The notes: a model not told the origin generated them from the sequence alone. 45,115 bases of DNA from Shewanella salipaludis (GCF_012911865.1 NZ_JAAXYH010000022.1:1-45115); one strand, 5' to 3'. Shown: positions 25,299-33,374, numbered from the stretch's first letter. Numbers and translations: made by a program.

Positions 25299-25631
25299 AT
25301 GGAAGTTTTAGCTAAACATCGTTTTGCCCGTACGTCTGCGCAGAAGGCCCGTCTGGTTGCTGATCAAATTCGTGGTTTGCCTGTTGCTAAGGCCCTCGAA
25401 ATTTTGACTTTCAGCCCCAAGAAAGCCGCCGTACTGGTAAAGAAAGTACTTGACTCAGCTATCGCAAACGCCGAACACAACGAAGGCGCTGACATCGATG
25501 AGCTTAAAGTTGGTAAAGTCTTCGTTGACGAAGGTCCAACTATGAAGCGTATCATGCCACGTGCTAAAGGCCGCGCTGATCGTATCATGAAGCGTACCAG
25601 CCACATCACTGTGGTTGTATCAGATCGCTAG
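25299..25631 (+). CDS. rplV: 50S ribosomal protein L22
   Basis: L22 lines the narrow part of the exit tunnel with L4. The 110-residue product (same as E. coli) begins MEVLAKHRFARTSAQKARLV and carries the tunnel hairpin GPTMKRIMPRAKGRADRI (about 79-96), whose Met-Lys-Arg region is the macrolide-resistance deletion site in E. coli and is intact here. Confidence 0.98.
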   Translation: MEVLAKHRFARTSAQKARLVADQIRGLPVAKALEILTFSPKKAAVLVKKVLDSAIANAEHNEGADIDELKVGKVFVDEGPTMKRIMPRAKGRADRIMKRTSHITVVVSDR

Positions 25632-25640
25632 GAGAGAGCA

Positions 25641-26333
25641 ATGGGACAGAAAGTACATCCTAATGGTATCCGTCTGGGTATCACCAAGCCTTGGATCTCG
25701 ACCTGGTACGCCGATAAAGCAGATTATGCAAATAACCTGCACAGCGACTGGGAAGTGCGCCAGTTTCTCGTAGAGAAACTGAAAGCCGCGTCAGTATCTA
25801 AGATTGTTATCGAACGCCCAGCGAAAAGCATCCGCGTTACTATCCACACTGCCCGTCCAGGCGTTGTGATTGGTAAGAAGGGTGAAGACGTTGAAGTATT
25901 GCGTGCTGAAGTTGCTAAGTTAACTGGCACTCCTGCTCAGATTAACATCGCTGAGATCCGCAAGCCCGAATTAGACGCTAAGCTCGTTGCTGACTCTATT
26001 GCTCAGCAGTTAGAGCGCCGTGTTATGTTCCGTCGCGCTATGAAGCGTGCGGTACAGAACGCTATGCGTATCGGTGCTCAAGGTATCAAAGTTGAAGTGA
26101 GCGGCCGTTTAGGCGGCGCTGAAATCGCGCGCTCCGAGTGGTATCGTGAAGGCCGTGTGCCTCTACATACCTTGCGTGCTGATATCGACTATTCTACTGC
26201 GGAAAGTCACACCCAATACGGTGTGATCGGCATTAAAGTTTGGATCTTCAAAGGTGAAGTTCTGGACGGTATGCTGCCACAGATCGAAGAGCCGAAGCAG
26301 CAGCAACCTAAGCGCAAGCCTCGTGGTAAATAG
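25641..26333 (+). CDS. rpsC: 30S ribosomal protein S3
   Basis: S3 forms part of the mRNA entry channel and its helicase centre. The 230-residue product (E. coli 233) begins MGQKVHPNGIRLGI and has a KH-2 RNA-binding domain (about 39-107, GKKGEDVEVL), then the S3 C-domain with EWYREGRVPLHTLRADIDY. The tail is Gln- and Lys-rich. It follows rplV by 9 bases. Confidence 0.98.
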   Translation: MGQKVHPNGIRLGITKPWISTWYADKADYANNLHSDWEVRQFLVEKLKAASVSKIVIERPAKSIRVTIHTARPGVVIGKKGEDVEVLRAEVAKLTGTPAQINIAEIRKPELDAKLVADSIAQQLERRVMFRRAMKRAVQNAMRIGAQGIKVEVSGRLGGAEIARSEWYREGRVPLHTLRADIDYSTAESHTQYGVIGIKVWIFKGEVLDGMLPQIEEPKQQQPKRKPRGK

Positions 26334-26344
26334 GAGAGCCGGCA

Positions 26345-26755
26345 ATGCTGCAACCTAAACGTATGAAGTTTCGCAAGATGTTCAAAGGCCGCAACCGCGG
26401 TCTGGCGAACGGTACCGAAGTTAGCTTTGGTACTTTTGGTCTGAAAGCAGTCGGCCGTGGTCGTTTAACTGCACGTCAGATCGAATCTGCACGTCGTGCC
26501 ATGACACGTCACATTAAGCGTCAGGGACAAATTTGGATTCGAGTTTTCCCGGACAAGCCAATTACCTCTAAGCCTCTCGAAGTGCGTATGGGTAAAGGTA
26601 AAGGTAACGTTGAATACTGGGTATGTCAGATTCAACCTGGTAAGGTTCTTTATGAGATGAATGGTGTGTCAGAAGAGATAGCGCGTGAAGCGTTTACTCT
26701 GGCTGCTGCCAAGCTTCCTATCAAGACTACCTTCGTAACTAAGACGGTGATGTAA
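26345..26755 (+). CDS. rplP: 50S ribosomal protein L16
   Basis: L16 positions A-site tRNA near the peptidyl transferase centre. The 136-residue product (same as E. coli) begins MLQPKRMKFRKMFKGRNRG and contains the conserved RVFPDKPITSKPLEVRMGKG segment, with the Arg that is hydroxylated by YcfD/RoxA in E. coli at about 81. Its stop TAA overlaps the rpmC ATG by one base (TAATG), so the two are translationally coupled. Confidence 0.98.
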   Translation: MLQPKRMKFRKMFKGRNRGLANGTEVSFGTFGLKAVGRGRLTARQIESARRAMTRHIKRQGQIWIRVFPDKPITSKPLEVRMGKGKGNVEYWVCQIQPGKVLYEMNGVSEEIAREAFTLAAAKLPIKTTFVTKTVM

Positions 26756-26946
26756 TGAAAGCGAGCGAACTAAGAGAAAAGAGCGTTGAAGAACTGAACG
26801 CTGAACTACTTGGTCTGCTGCGTGAGCAGTTCAACCTGCGTATGCAACACGCCACTGGTCAGTTGACTCAGACTCATCAACTGAAGACAGTGCGCCGTAA
26901 CATTGCGCGCGTTAAGACCATTATTACTTCTAAGGCGGGTGCATAA
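26755..26946 (+). CDS. rpmC: 50S ribosomal protein L29
   Basis: L29 sits by L23 at the tunnel exit. The 63-residue product (same as E. coli) is a helical hairpin beginning MKASELREKSVEELNAELL, with the signature LKTVRRNIARVKTI near 43-56. Its start overlaps the rplP stop and its stop overlaps the rpsQ start, each by one base. Confidence 0.97.
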   Translation: MKASELREKSVEELNAELLGLLREQFNLRMQHATGQLTQTHQLKTVRRNIARVKTIITSKAGA

Positions 26947-27194
26947 TGTCTGATAAAATCCGTACTTTGCAGGGTCGTGTAACTAGCAACAAGATGGACA
27001 AGTCCATCACTGTTGCTATCGAACGCCAAGTGAAACACCCAATCTATGGGAAATACATCAAGCGTACGACTAAGATCCATGCACATGACGAAACGAATCA
27101 GTGCAATGAAGGCGATTTAGTAGCGATTCGCGAATGTCGTCCTTTGTCTAAGACTAAGTCTTGGACCCTGGTTGAAGTAGTGACAAAGGCCTAA
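26946..27194 (+). CDS. rpsQ: 30S ribosomal protein S17
   Basis: S17 is an early-binding OB-fold protein of the 30S body. The 82-residue product (E. coli 84) begins MSDKIRTLQGRVTSNKMDKS and contains VKHPIYGKYIKRTTKIHAHD and the C-terminal RECRPLSKTKSW motif. It is the last gene of the S10 operon; a strong terminator follows. Confidence 0.98.
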   Translation: MSDKIRTLQGRVTSNKMDKSITVAIERQVKHPIYGKYIKRTTKIHAHDETNQCNEGDLVAIRECRPLSKTKSWTLVEVVTKA

Positions 27195-27212
27195 GTTTTC
27201 TTAGGTTTAGGT

Positions 27213-27247
27213 AAACGGCCCCAGGTGTTGGGGCCGTTTGTTTTTTT
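27213..27247 (+). terminator. Intrinsic terminator of the S10 operon
   Basis: A perfect 10-bp stem AAACGGCCCC/GGGGCCGTTT (27213-27222 with 27230-27239, 7-base loop) followed by GTTTTTTT. Confidence 0.92.
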
Positions 27248-27271
27248 ATACTATGTTTTCCAAAATTATGG

Positions 27272-27280
27272 TGTTATACT
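27272..27280 (+). promoter_or_regulatory. Extended -10 promoter of the spc operon
   Basis: TG (27272-27273), one base, TATACT (27275-27280) forms an extended -10. The -35 position (TATGTT, 27252-27257, spacer 17) is poor. The resulting leader of about 85 bases contains a small hairpin TCCCA/TGGGA (27330-27334 with 27338-27342). Confidence 0.6.
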
Positions 27281-27373
27281 TGCGCGCCATTTTTGACTAA
27301 TTTATTAGCGAAAATTGGCGTTTATATAGTCCCATAGTGGGAATTTTGTAGTAACGATAGCGGAGCACTTAAA

Positions 27374-27742
27374 ATGATCCAAATGCAATCGACTCTCGAC
27401 GTCGCATGTAATAGTGGCGCACGTAGAGTTCAGTGTATTAAGGTCTTGGGTGGCTCTCATCGTCGTTATGCCGGTATCGGCGACATCATCAAGGTTTCTG
27501 TTAAAGAAGCCATTCCTCGCGCTAAAGCGAAGAAAGGTGATGTGTATAACGCGGTGGTAGTCCGTACTAAGAAAGGCGTACGTCGTCCAGACGGTTCTGT
27601 CATTCGCTTCGATCGGAATGCAGCGGTATTGCTTAACGCAAACCTTGCACCGATTGGTACTCGTATCTTTGGACCAGTGACACGTGAATTGCGTAATGAG
27701 CAGTTCATGAAGATTGTCTCGCTGGCACCAGAAGTACTGTAA
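27374..27742 (+). CDS. rplN: 50S ribosomal protein L14
   Basis: L14 lies at the subunit interface (bridge B8) and is the docking site of the silencing factor RsfS. The 122-residue product begins MIQMQSTLDVACNSGARRV and contains RAKAKKGDVYNAVVVRTKKG (about 49-68) and GTRIFGPVTRELR. It is the first gene of the spc operon. Confidence 0.98.
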   Translation: MIQMQSTLDVACNSGARRVQCIKVLGGSHRRYAGIGDIIKVSVKEAIPRAKAKKGDVYNAVVVRTKKGVRRPDGSVIRFDRNAAVLLNANLAPIGTRIFGPVTRELRNEQFMKIVSLAPEVL

Positions 27743-27753
27743 GGAGCTTCAAA

Positions 27754-28068
27754 ATGGCAGCTAAAATCCGTCGTCAAGACGAAGTAATCATACTGGCCGG
27801 TAAAGACAAGGGTAAACGCGGTACTGTTGCTCAGGTTTTACCTACTGGTAAGTTAATTGTTGAAGGCATCAATCTGGTCAAGAAGCACCAAAAGCCAAAC
27901 CCACAACTGGGTGTCGCTGGCGGTATTGTTGAGAAAGAAGCGCCGATACAAGCATCAAATGTAGCGATTTTCAACTCTGCCACTGGCAAAGCTGATCGCG
28001 TTGGTTTCCGATTCGAAGACGGCAAAAAAGTTCGTTTCTTCAAATCGAACAGTGAACTCGTTAAGTAA
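27754..28068 (+). CDS. rplX: 50S ribosomal protein L24
   Basis: L24 is one of two assembly initiators of the 50S subunit. The 104-residue product (same as E. coli) begins MAAKIRRQDEVIILAGKDKG, carrying the KOW motif (about 7-33). GGIVEKEAPIQASNVAIFN follows near 55-73. It is 11 bases after rplN and carries the AAGGAG site typical of this operon. Confidence 0.98.
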   Translation: MAAKIRRQDEVIILAGKDKGKRGTVAQVLPTGKLIVEGINLVKKHQKPNPQLGVAGGIVEKEAPIQASNVAIFNSATGKADRVGFRFEDGKKVRFFKSNSELVK

Positions 28069-28080
28069 TTGGAGTAAACG

Positions 28081-28620
28081 ATGGCGAAACTGCATGATAA
28101 ATACCAAGAGACTGTTGTCGCTGAACTTGCTAAAAAGTTCGGTTATAGCAGTGTCATGCAAGTCCCTCGGATTGAAAAGATCACCCTGAATATGGGTGTT
28201 GGCGAAGCTGTTGCAGACAAGAAAGTGATGGAGCATGCGCTCCGTGACATGACTGCAATTGCCGGCCAGAAACCAGTAGTGACTGTAGCTCGTAAGTCAG
28301 TTGCTGGTTTTAAAATCCGTGAAGGCTACCCTATTGGCTGTAAAGTGACCCTGCGCGGTGAGCGTATGTGGGAATTCTTAGAGCGTTTAGTCGATATCGC
28401 AATCCCACGTATTCGTGACTTCCGTGGTCTGAGCGCTAAAGCGTTCGACGGCCGTGGTAACTACGCAATGGGCGTGCGTGAGCAGATCATCTTCCCAGAA
28501 ATCGATTACGATAAAATCGATAAAATTCGTGGTATGGATATCGTTATCACTACTACTGCGAAGAATGATGAAGAAGGTCGTGCTTTGTTAGACGCTTTTA
28601 ACTTCCCATTCAAGAAATAA
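28081..28620 (+). CDS. rplE: 50S ribosomal protein L5
   Basis: L5 binds 5S rRNA and the P-site tRNA elbow. The 179-residue product (same as E. coli) begins MAKLHDKYQETVVAELAKKF; it contains the signature PRIEKITLNMGVGEA (about 25-39) and the C-terminal GMDIVITTTAKNDEEGRALL. In E. coli, S8 represses spc-operon translation at the start of rplE; I did not identify that site here. Confidence 0.98.
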   Translation: MAKLHDKYQETVVAELAKKFGYSSVMQVPRIEKITLNMGVGEAVADKKVMEHALRDMTAIAGQKPVVTVARKSVAGFKIREGYPIGCKVTLRGERMWEFLERLVDIAIPRIRDFRGLSAKAFDGRGNYAMGVREQIIFPEIDYDKIDKIRGMDIVITTTAKNDEEGRALLDAFNFPFKK

Positions 28621-28630
28621 GGGTAGCGTA

Positions 28631-28936
28631 ATGGCAAAAACATCAATGAAAGCACGTGAAGCTAAACGTGCACAGCTCGTGGCTAAGTACGCTGAAAAGC
28701 GTGCGGCTCTTAAGACTATCATCAGCAGCCCAGAATCTTCTGACGAAGATCGTTGGGATGCGGTGCTTAAGCTGCAAGCTCTACCACGTGATTCCAGCGC
28801 AGCGCGTCAACGCAATCGTTGTAATCAAACTGGTCGCCCACATGGCTTCTTACGTAAATTCGGCCTTAGCCGTATTAAATTACGTGAAGCAACCATGCGT
28901 GGTGAAGTTCCTGGCCTGCGTAAGGCCAGCTGGTAA
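28631..28936 (+). CDS. rpsN: 30S ribosomal protein S14 (zinc-independent type)
   Basis: S14 is a 30S head protein near the decoding site. The 101-residue product (same as E. coli) begins MAKTSMKAREAKRAQLV and has the signature RDSSAARQRNRCNQTGRPHG (53-72). It lacks the paired CXXC motifs of the short zinc-binding S14, so it is the long C-minus form. It lies 10 bases after rplE. Confidence 0.98.
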   Translation: MAKTSMKAREAKRAQLVAKYAEKRAALKTIISSPESSDEDRWDAVLKLQALPRDSSAARQRNRCNQTGRPHGFLRKFGLSRIKLREATMRGEVPGLRKASW

Positions 28937-28960
28937 GCACTTGTCACGGAGTAAGCTAAT

Positions 28961-29353
28961 ATGAGCATGCAAGATCCTATTGCGGATATGTTAACCCGTA
29001 TTCGTAACGGCCAAGCTGCTAACAAAGTATCTGTGAAGATGCCTTCTGCTAAGCTGAAAATCGCTATCGCGAAACTGCTTAAAGAAGAAGGTTACATCGC
29101 TGATTACGCCGTAGCAGATGAAGCCAAGCCTGAACTGGAAGTTACTTTAAAGTATTTCCAAGGCCAACCAGTCGTTGAGACTATCCAGCGCGTAAGTCGT
29201 CCTGGTCTTCGTATTTACAAAGGTAAAGACGAACTTCCAAAGGTGATGGGCGGACTGGGTGTCGCAATTGTGTCCACTTCTAAAGGCTTGATGACTGATC
29301 GTGCCGCCCGCCTTGCAGGCATGGGTGGCGAGGTTATCTGCTACGTAGCATAA
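28961..29353 (+). CDS. rpsH: 30S ribosomal protein S8
   Basis: S8 binds the central domain of 16S rRNA early in assembly and is the spc-operon translational repressor in E. coli. The 130-residue product (same as E. coli) begins MSMQDPIADMLTRIRNGQ. The RNA-binding C-terminal motif GVAIVSTSKGLMTDRAAR lies near 104-121. Confidence 0.98.
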   Translation: MSMQDPIADMLTRIRNGQAANKVSVKMPSAKLKIAIAKLLKEEGYIADYAVADEAKPELEVTLKYFQGQPVVETIQRVSRPGLRIYKGKDELPKVMGGLGVAIVSTSKGLMTDRAARLAGMGGEVICYVA

Positions 29354-29363
29354 GGAGCTAGGA

Positions 29364-29897
29364 ATGTCTCGTGTAGCAAAAGCACCAGTAGCTATCCCAG
29401 CTGGCGTAGAGGTGACCTTAAACGAACAGACTCTTACCGTCAAAGGCGGAAAAGGTAGTCTGACTCGAGTAATCAACAATGCGGTCAATGTTGTCATTGA
29501 AGACGGCGTAGTCAAGTTTCTTCCTGTCGAAGGCGTTGTTAACGCTTGGGCACAGGCAGGTACGGCTCGTGCGTTAGTAAACAACATGGTTGTTGGTGTA
29601 TCTCAAGGTTTTGAGCGTAAGTTAAAGTTGGTAGGTGTTGGTTACCGTGCGAAGCTCGTCGGTTCTGATATTGACCTGACTCTAGGTTTCTCTCATCCGT
29701 TAGTACACAAACTGCCCGCAGGCGTTACTGCAGAGTGTCCAAGCCAAACTGATATCACCCTTCGCGGTGTTGATAAGCAGTTAATTGGCCAAGTCGCTGC
29801 TGAGATTCGCGGATACCGTCCACCAGAGCCATACAAAGGCAAAGGTGTTCGCTATGACGACGAAGTAGTACGCCGTAAAGAGGCTAAGAAGAAGTAG
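29364..29897 (+). CDS. rplF: 50S ribosomal protein L6
   Basis: L6 is close to the sarcin-ricin loop and the factor-binding site. The 177-residue product (same as E. coli) begins MSRVAKAPVAIPAGVEVTLN, with two tandem alpha/beta domains. The C-terminal signature is EIRGYRPPEPYKGKGVRYDD (about 149-168). It follows rpsH by 10 bases. Confidence 0.98.
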   Translation: MSRVAKAPVAIPAGVEVTLNEQTLTVKGGKGSLTRVINNAVNVVIEDGVVKFLPVEGVVNAWAQAGTARALVNNMVVGVSQGFERKLKLVGVGYRAKLVGSDIDLTLGFSHPLVHKLPAGVTAECPSQTDITLRGVDKQLIGQVAAEIRGYRPPEPYKGKGVRYDDEVVRRKEAKKK

Positions 29898-29907
29898 GTA
29901 ACGCGAT

Positions 29908-30258
29908 ATGGATAAGAAAACATCTCGCTTACGTCGCGCTACTCGCGCTCGTAAGAAGATCCAAGAGCTGGGCGTGAACCGTCTGGTTGTACATCGTACA
30001 CCGCGTCACATTTATGCTCAGGTGATCAATCCTGAAGCTCAGGTGTTGGCAGCTGCTTCAACCGTTGAAAAAGCGGTTAAAGAGCTACTGAAGAGTACCG
30101 GTAACGTAGACGCGGCGAAGGCAGTGGGTAAAGCTGTTGCTGAGCGCGCGATCGAGAAAGGCGTGACTTCTGTTGCGTTCGATCGTTCTGGTTTCAAGTA
30201 TCACGGTCGTGTGGCTGCATTAGCAGATGCCGCTCGTGAAGCTGGCCTGAAGTTCTAA
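29908..30258 (+). CDS. rplR: 50S ribosomal protein L18
   Basis: L18 brings 5S rRNA to the 50S subunit with L5. The 116-residue product (E. coli 117) begins MDKKTSRLRRATRARKKIQE, an Arg/Lys-rich 5S-binding tail, and ends with FDRSGFKYHGRVAALADAAR and EAGLKF. It follows rplF by 10 bases. Confidence 0.98.
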   Translation: MDKKTSRLRRATRARKKIQELGVNRLVVHRTPRHIYAQVINPEAQVLAAASTVEKAVKELLKSTGNVDAAKAVGKAVAERAIEKGVTSVAFDRSGFKYHGRVAALADAAREAGLKF

Positions 30259-30269
30259 GGGGTTATAAA

Positions 30270-30773
30270 ATGGCTAAATTAGAAGCTCAGCAAAAAGACG
30301 ATCTGCAAGAGAAATTGATTGCAGTTAATCGTGTTTCTAAAGTAGTTAAGGGCGGTCGCATCTTTAGCTTCACAGCACTGACAGTAGTGGGTGACGGTAA
30401 CGGTAAGATTGGCTACGGCTATGGTAAGGCGCGTGAAGTTCCAGCAGCAATTCAAAAAGCTATGGAAAAGGCCCGTCGTAATATGGTGACCGTTGAGTTG
30501 AATGCAGGCACCCTGCATCACCCAGTTAAGGGTCGTCATACTGGTTCTAAAGTTTATATGCAACCAGCATCACAGGGTACCGGTATTATTGCCGGTGGCG
30601 CAATGCGTGCCGTATTGGAAGTAGCAGGCGTGCATAACGTTCTGTCAAAAGCATACGGTTCTACTAACCCGATCAACATCGTTCGCGCGACTGTCGATGC
30701 ATTGGTGCACATGAAGTCACCTTCGCAAATCGCAGCTAAGCGTGGCCTGAATGTTGACGAAATTCGGGGGTAA
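30270..30773 (+). CDS. rpsE: 30S ribosomal protein S5
   Basis: S5 contributes to decoding accuracy and the mRNA entry helicase. The 167-residue product (same as E. coli) has the double-stranded RNA-binding-like N-domain with KVVKGGRIFSFTALTVVGDG (about 24-43) and the C-domain with AKAYGSTNPINIVRAT. The loop changed in spectinomycin-resistant mutants appears normal. Confidence 0.98.
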   Translation: MAKLEAQQKDDLQEKLIAVNRVSKVVKGGRIFSFTALTVVGDGNGKIGYGYGKAREVPAAIQKAMEKARRNMVTVELNAGTLHHPVKGRHTGSKVYMQPASQGTGIIAGGAMRAVLEVAGVHNVLSKAYGSTNPINIVRATVDALVHMKSPSQIAAKRGLNVDEIRG

Positions 30774-30779
30774 TGCACC

Positions 30780-30962
30780 ATGGCTACTAAAACTGTAAAG
30801 GTTACTCAGACTAAAAGTGCGATCGGGCGTCTGCCTAAGCATCGCGCGACCTTAACCGGTCTCGGTCTGCGTCGCATTGGTCACACTGTTGAGCTGGAAG
30901 ATACTCCTTCAGTTCGCGGTATGATCAACAAGGTCTACTACATGGTTAAGGTGGAGGATTAA
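30780..30962 (+). CDS. rpmD: 50S ribosomal protein L30
   Basis: L30 is a small 50S protein that contacts 5S and 23S rRNA. The 60-residue product (E. coli 59) begins MATKTVKVTQTKSAIGRLPK and contains the conserved TLTGLGLRRIGHTVELEDTP. It lies 6 bases after rpsE and 3 bases before rplO. Confidence 0.97.
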   Translation: MATKTVKVTQTKSAIGRLPKHRATLTGLGLRRIGHTVELEDTPSVRGMINKVYYMVKVED

Positions 30963-30965
30963 TAG

Positions 30966-31400
30966 ATGCGTTTAAATACTCTATCTCCAGCAGCAGGCGC
31001 TAAGTCTGCACCAAAGCGCGTAGGCCGCGGTATTGGTTCTGGTTTAGGTAAAACTGCGGGTCGTGGTCATAAAGGCCAAAAATCTCGCAGCGGTGGCGGT
31101 GTACGCCCAGGCTTCGAAGGTGGTCAAATGCCACTTAAGATACGTCTGCCTAAATTCGGTTTTACCTCGCGTCGCGCTCTGGTAACAGCTGAAGTTCGTG
31201 TACTCGAACTGGCAAAAGTTAACGGTGATGTTATCGATTTGAACGCACTGAAAGATGCGAACGTAATTACTCGCAACATCCAGTTTGCGAAAATCGTTCT
31301 TTCAGGTACCATTGAGCGCCCTGTGACCGTTAAAGGTCTGAAGGTAACCAAAGGTGCACGTGCAGCTATCGAAGCTGCCGGCGGTAAGATCGAGGAATAA
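30966..31400 (+). CDS. rplO: 50S ribosomal protein L15
   Basis: L15 is a late-assembly 50S protein with a long Gly-rich N-terminal extension. The 144-residue product (same as E. coli) begins MRLNTLSPAAGAKSAPKRVG and has the Gly-rich KTAGRGHKGQKSRSGGG (about 31-47) and GFEGGQMPL segments, with the globular domain after residue 70. secY starts 7 bases later. Confidence 0.98.
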   Translation: MRLNTLSPAAGAKSAPKRVGRGIGSGLGKTAGRGHKGQKSRSGGGVRPGFEGGQMPLKIRLPKFGFTSRRALVTAEVRVLELAKVNGDVIDLNALKDANVITRNIQFAKIVLSGTIERPVTVKGLKVTKGARAAIEAAGGKIEE

Positions 31401-31407
31401 TACGTCG

Positions 31408-32748
31408 ATGGCAAAACCAGGACTTGATTTAAAAAGCGCGAAAGGTGGACTCTCAGAACTGAAAGCTCGCCTCCTGTTCGTGATTGGCGCGATTATCGTC
31501 TTTAGAGCCGGTTCGTTTGTGCCAATTCCTGGTATTGACGCAGCTGTATTAGCAGAGCTGTTTGATCAGCAGAAGGGTACCATCCTGGGCATGTTTAACA
31601 TGTTCTCGGGTGGTGCTCTTGAGCGTGCCTCCATCTTTGCATTGGGTATCATGCCGTACATTTCGGCATCTATCATAATGCAGCTGTTGACTGTGGTGCA
31701 TCCTGCTCTCGCCGAACTGAAAAAGGAAGGCGAGTCGGGACGCAAGAAAATCAGTCAATATACGAGGTGGGGTACCTTAGTGCTGGGTACATTACAGGCG
31801 ATCGGTATTGCAACAGGATTGCCTAACCTGGTTCCTGGCCTTGTGGTCAACCTGGGATTCGGGTTCTATTTTGTTGCTGCTGTCAGCTTGGTCACAGGAA
31901 CTATGTTCCTGATGTGGCTGGGTGAGCAAATTACCGAGCGTGGTATAGGTAACGGTATCTCGATATTGATTTTCGCAGGTATTGTCGCCGGATTACCCTC
32001 AGCTATCGGCCAGACGGCCGAGCAGGCGCGTCAAGGTGACTTGAATGTATTGGTATTGTTGTTGCTCGCGGTCATTGTATTTGCTGTGACTTATTTAGTG
32101 GTATTTGTGGAGCGTGGTCAGCGTCGTATCGTCGTTAACTATGCCAAGCGTCAGCAGGGCCGGAAGGTGTTTGCTGCGCAGAGTACACATTTGCCGTTGA
32201 AGATAAACATGGCGGGTGTAATACCTCCAATTTTTGCGTCCAGCATCATTTTGTTTCCAGGCACACTGGCTCAGTGGTTTGGTCAAAATGAGTCCATGTC
32301 ATGGTTGAGTGATTTTTCACTGGCTGTGTCACCGGGACAACCGCTGTACTCATTATTGTATGCGACGGCAATCATTTTCTTCTGTTTCTTCTATACTGCG
32401 TTGGTGTTTAACCCGCGCGAAACGGCAGATAACCTGAAGAAAAGTGGTGCATTCATCCCTGGGATCCGTCCTGGAGAACAGACTTCGCGTTACATTGATA
32501 AAGTCATGACACGCCTGACATTAGCCGGTGCGTTATACATAACCTTTATCTGCTTAATTCCGGAGTTCATGTTAATCGCGTGGAAAGTACAGTTCTATTT
32601 TGGCGGTACTTCACTACTTATTATGGTAGTCGTGATCATGGACTTCATGGCTCAGGTTCAGACCCATATGATGTCACATCAGTATGAGTCTGTGATGAAG
32701 AAAGCTAACCTAGTGAACAAAGCGAACTTAGATCGCTTTGGTCGATAA
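31408..32748 (+). CDS. secY: Preprotein translocase channel subunit SecY
   Basis: SecY forms the protein-conducting channel with SecE (encoded at 5420) and SecG. ATG 31408 (MAKPGLDLKSAKGG) gives 446 residues (E. coli 443); the open frame upstream within rplO is not conserved. About ten membrane helices are visible, with the plug-region FVPIPGID motif near 33-40 and EGESGRKKISQYTR in the first large cytoplasmic loop. The tail ends KANLDRFGR. A GAGGA lies 11 bases before the ATG. Its place after rplO is universal. Confidence 0.98.
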   Translation: MAKPGLDLKSAKGGLSELKARLLFVIGAIIVFRAGSFVPIPGIDAAVLAELFDQQKGTILGMFNMFSGGALERASIFALGIMPYISASIIMQLLTVVHPALAELKKEGESGRKKISQYTRWGTLVLGTLQAIGIATGLPNLVPGLVVNLGFGFYFVAAVSLVTGTMFLMWLGEQITERGIGNGISILIFAGIVAGLPSAIGQTAEQARQGDLNVLVLLLLAVIVFAVTYLVVFVERGQRRIVVNYAKRQQGRKVFAAQSTHLPLKINMAGVIPPIFASSIILFPGTLAQWFGQNESMSWLSDFSLAVSPGQPLYSLLYATAIIFFCFFYTALVFNPRETADNLKKSGAFIPGIRPGEQTSRYIDKVMTRLTLAGALYITFICLIPEFMLIAWKVQFYFGGTSLLIMVVVIMDFMAQVQTHMMSHQYESVMKKANLVNKANLDRFGR

Positions 32749-32771
32749 GCTAGCTTTTACGGAGTGATGAA

Positions 32772-32885
32772 ATGAAAGTTCGAGCTTCCGTGAAGAAGAT
32801 CTGCCGTAATTGCAAGATCGTCAAGCGTAGTGGCGTTGTACGCGTTATCTGTGTTGAACCAAAACACAAACAGCGTCAAGGCTAA
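32772..32885 (+). CDS. rpmJ: 50S ribosomal protein L36 (zinc-binding type)
   Basis: A 37-residue protein, MKVRASVKKICRNCKIVKRS at the N-terminus, ending KHKQRQG. Cys11, Cys14, Cys27 and His32 form the zinc site, so this is the C-plus form. L36 organises 23S rRNA in the 50S interior near the factor-binding side. It is preceded by ACGGAG (32760-32765) and is the last gene of the spc operon, 23 bases after secY. Confidence 0.96.
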   Translation: MKVRASVKKICRNCKIVKRSGVVRVICVEPKHKQRQG

Positions 32886-32892
32886 AAAAGAA

Positions 32893-32925
32893 ATTTGGTC
32901 AGCCCAGCAGATGGGCTGGCCAAAT
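32893..32925 (+). other. 14-bp hairpin between rpmJ and rpsM
   Basis: Arms 32893-32906 and 32912-32925 pair over 14 bases with one G-T; the loop is GCAGA. The following bases (AATGTTTGC) are not a terminator T-tract. From memory, E. coli has a comparable hairpin at this place overlapping its alpha-operon promoter. Confidence 0.75.
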
Positions 32926-32940
32926 AATGTTTGCAAATCT

Positions 32941-33010
32941 GTCATCTGTCGAGTATCCTTTCGGGCTTTTCGCAGATGGCCTTTAACTTTAAGGAGTGCA
33001 TAGTGGCCCG
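32941..33010 (+). promoter_or_regulatory. Alpha-operon leader: S4-binding pseudoknot over the rpsM start
   Basis: In E. coli the S4 protein binds a nested pseudoknot at the rpsM ribosome-binding site and traps the ribosome. Here an 8-bp helix pairs 32941-32948 (GTCATCTG) with 32973-32980 (CAGATGGC). A pseudoknot helix pairs CGGGC (32962-32966) with GCCCG (33006-33010), just after the GTG start. The conserved blocks GAGTATCCT, CGGGCTTTTC and AGGAGTGCATAGTGGCCCG are present. Confidence 0.83.
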
Positions 33011-33359
33011 TATCGCTGGCATTAACATTCCTGATCAAAAGCACACAGTCATTGCTTTGACTGCTATTTTCGGCATCGGCCGTACTCGCGCTAGAGCAAT
33101 CTGCGCGGCTACTGCAATAGCTGAAACTGCTAAGATCAAGGAATTGAGCGAAGCTCAAATAGATATCCTACGCGAAGAAGTTGCCAAATACTCAGTAGAA
33201 GGTGACTTACGTCGTGAGATTTCAATGAACATCAAGCGTCTGATGGACCTTGGTTGTTATCGTGGTCTCCGCCATCGCCGTAGCCTGCCTCTTCGTGGGC
33301 AACGTACTAAGACCAATGCGCGTACGCGTAAAGGTCCACGTAAACCTATTAGAAAGTAA
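33003..33359 (+). CDS. rpsM: 30S ribosomal protein S13
   Basis: S13 contacts P-site tRNA and forms inter-subunit bridges with L5 and 23S rRNA. GTG 33003 (MARIAGINIPDQKHTVIAL) after AAGGAG gives 118 residues, the E. coli length, with a helix-two-turn-helix domain and the Arg/Lys-rich tail RTKTNARTRKGPRKPIRK. It is the first gene of the alpha operon and its start lies inside the S4 pseudoknot. Confidence 0.98.
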   Translation: MARIAGINIPDQKHTVIALTAIFGIGRTRARAICAATAIAETAKIKELSEAQIDILREEVAKYSVEGDLRREISMNIKRLMDLGCYRGLRHRRSLPLRGQRTKTNARTRKGPRKPIRK

Positions 33360-33374
33360 CGGGAAGGTAAAGCA

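Noticed and set aside
32931..32959. TTGCAA-N17-TATCCT as an alpha-operon promoter
   Set aside because: GAGTATCCT is part of the conserved S4-binding leader RNA, so it should be transcribed; the true promoter is probably upstream and was not located.
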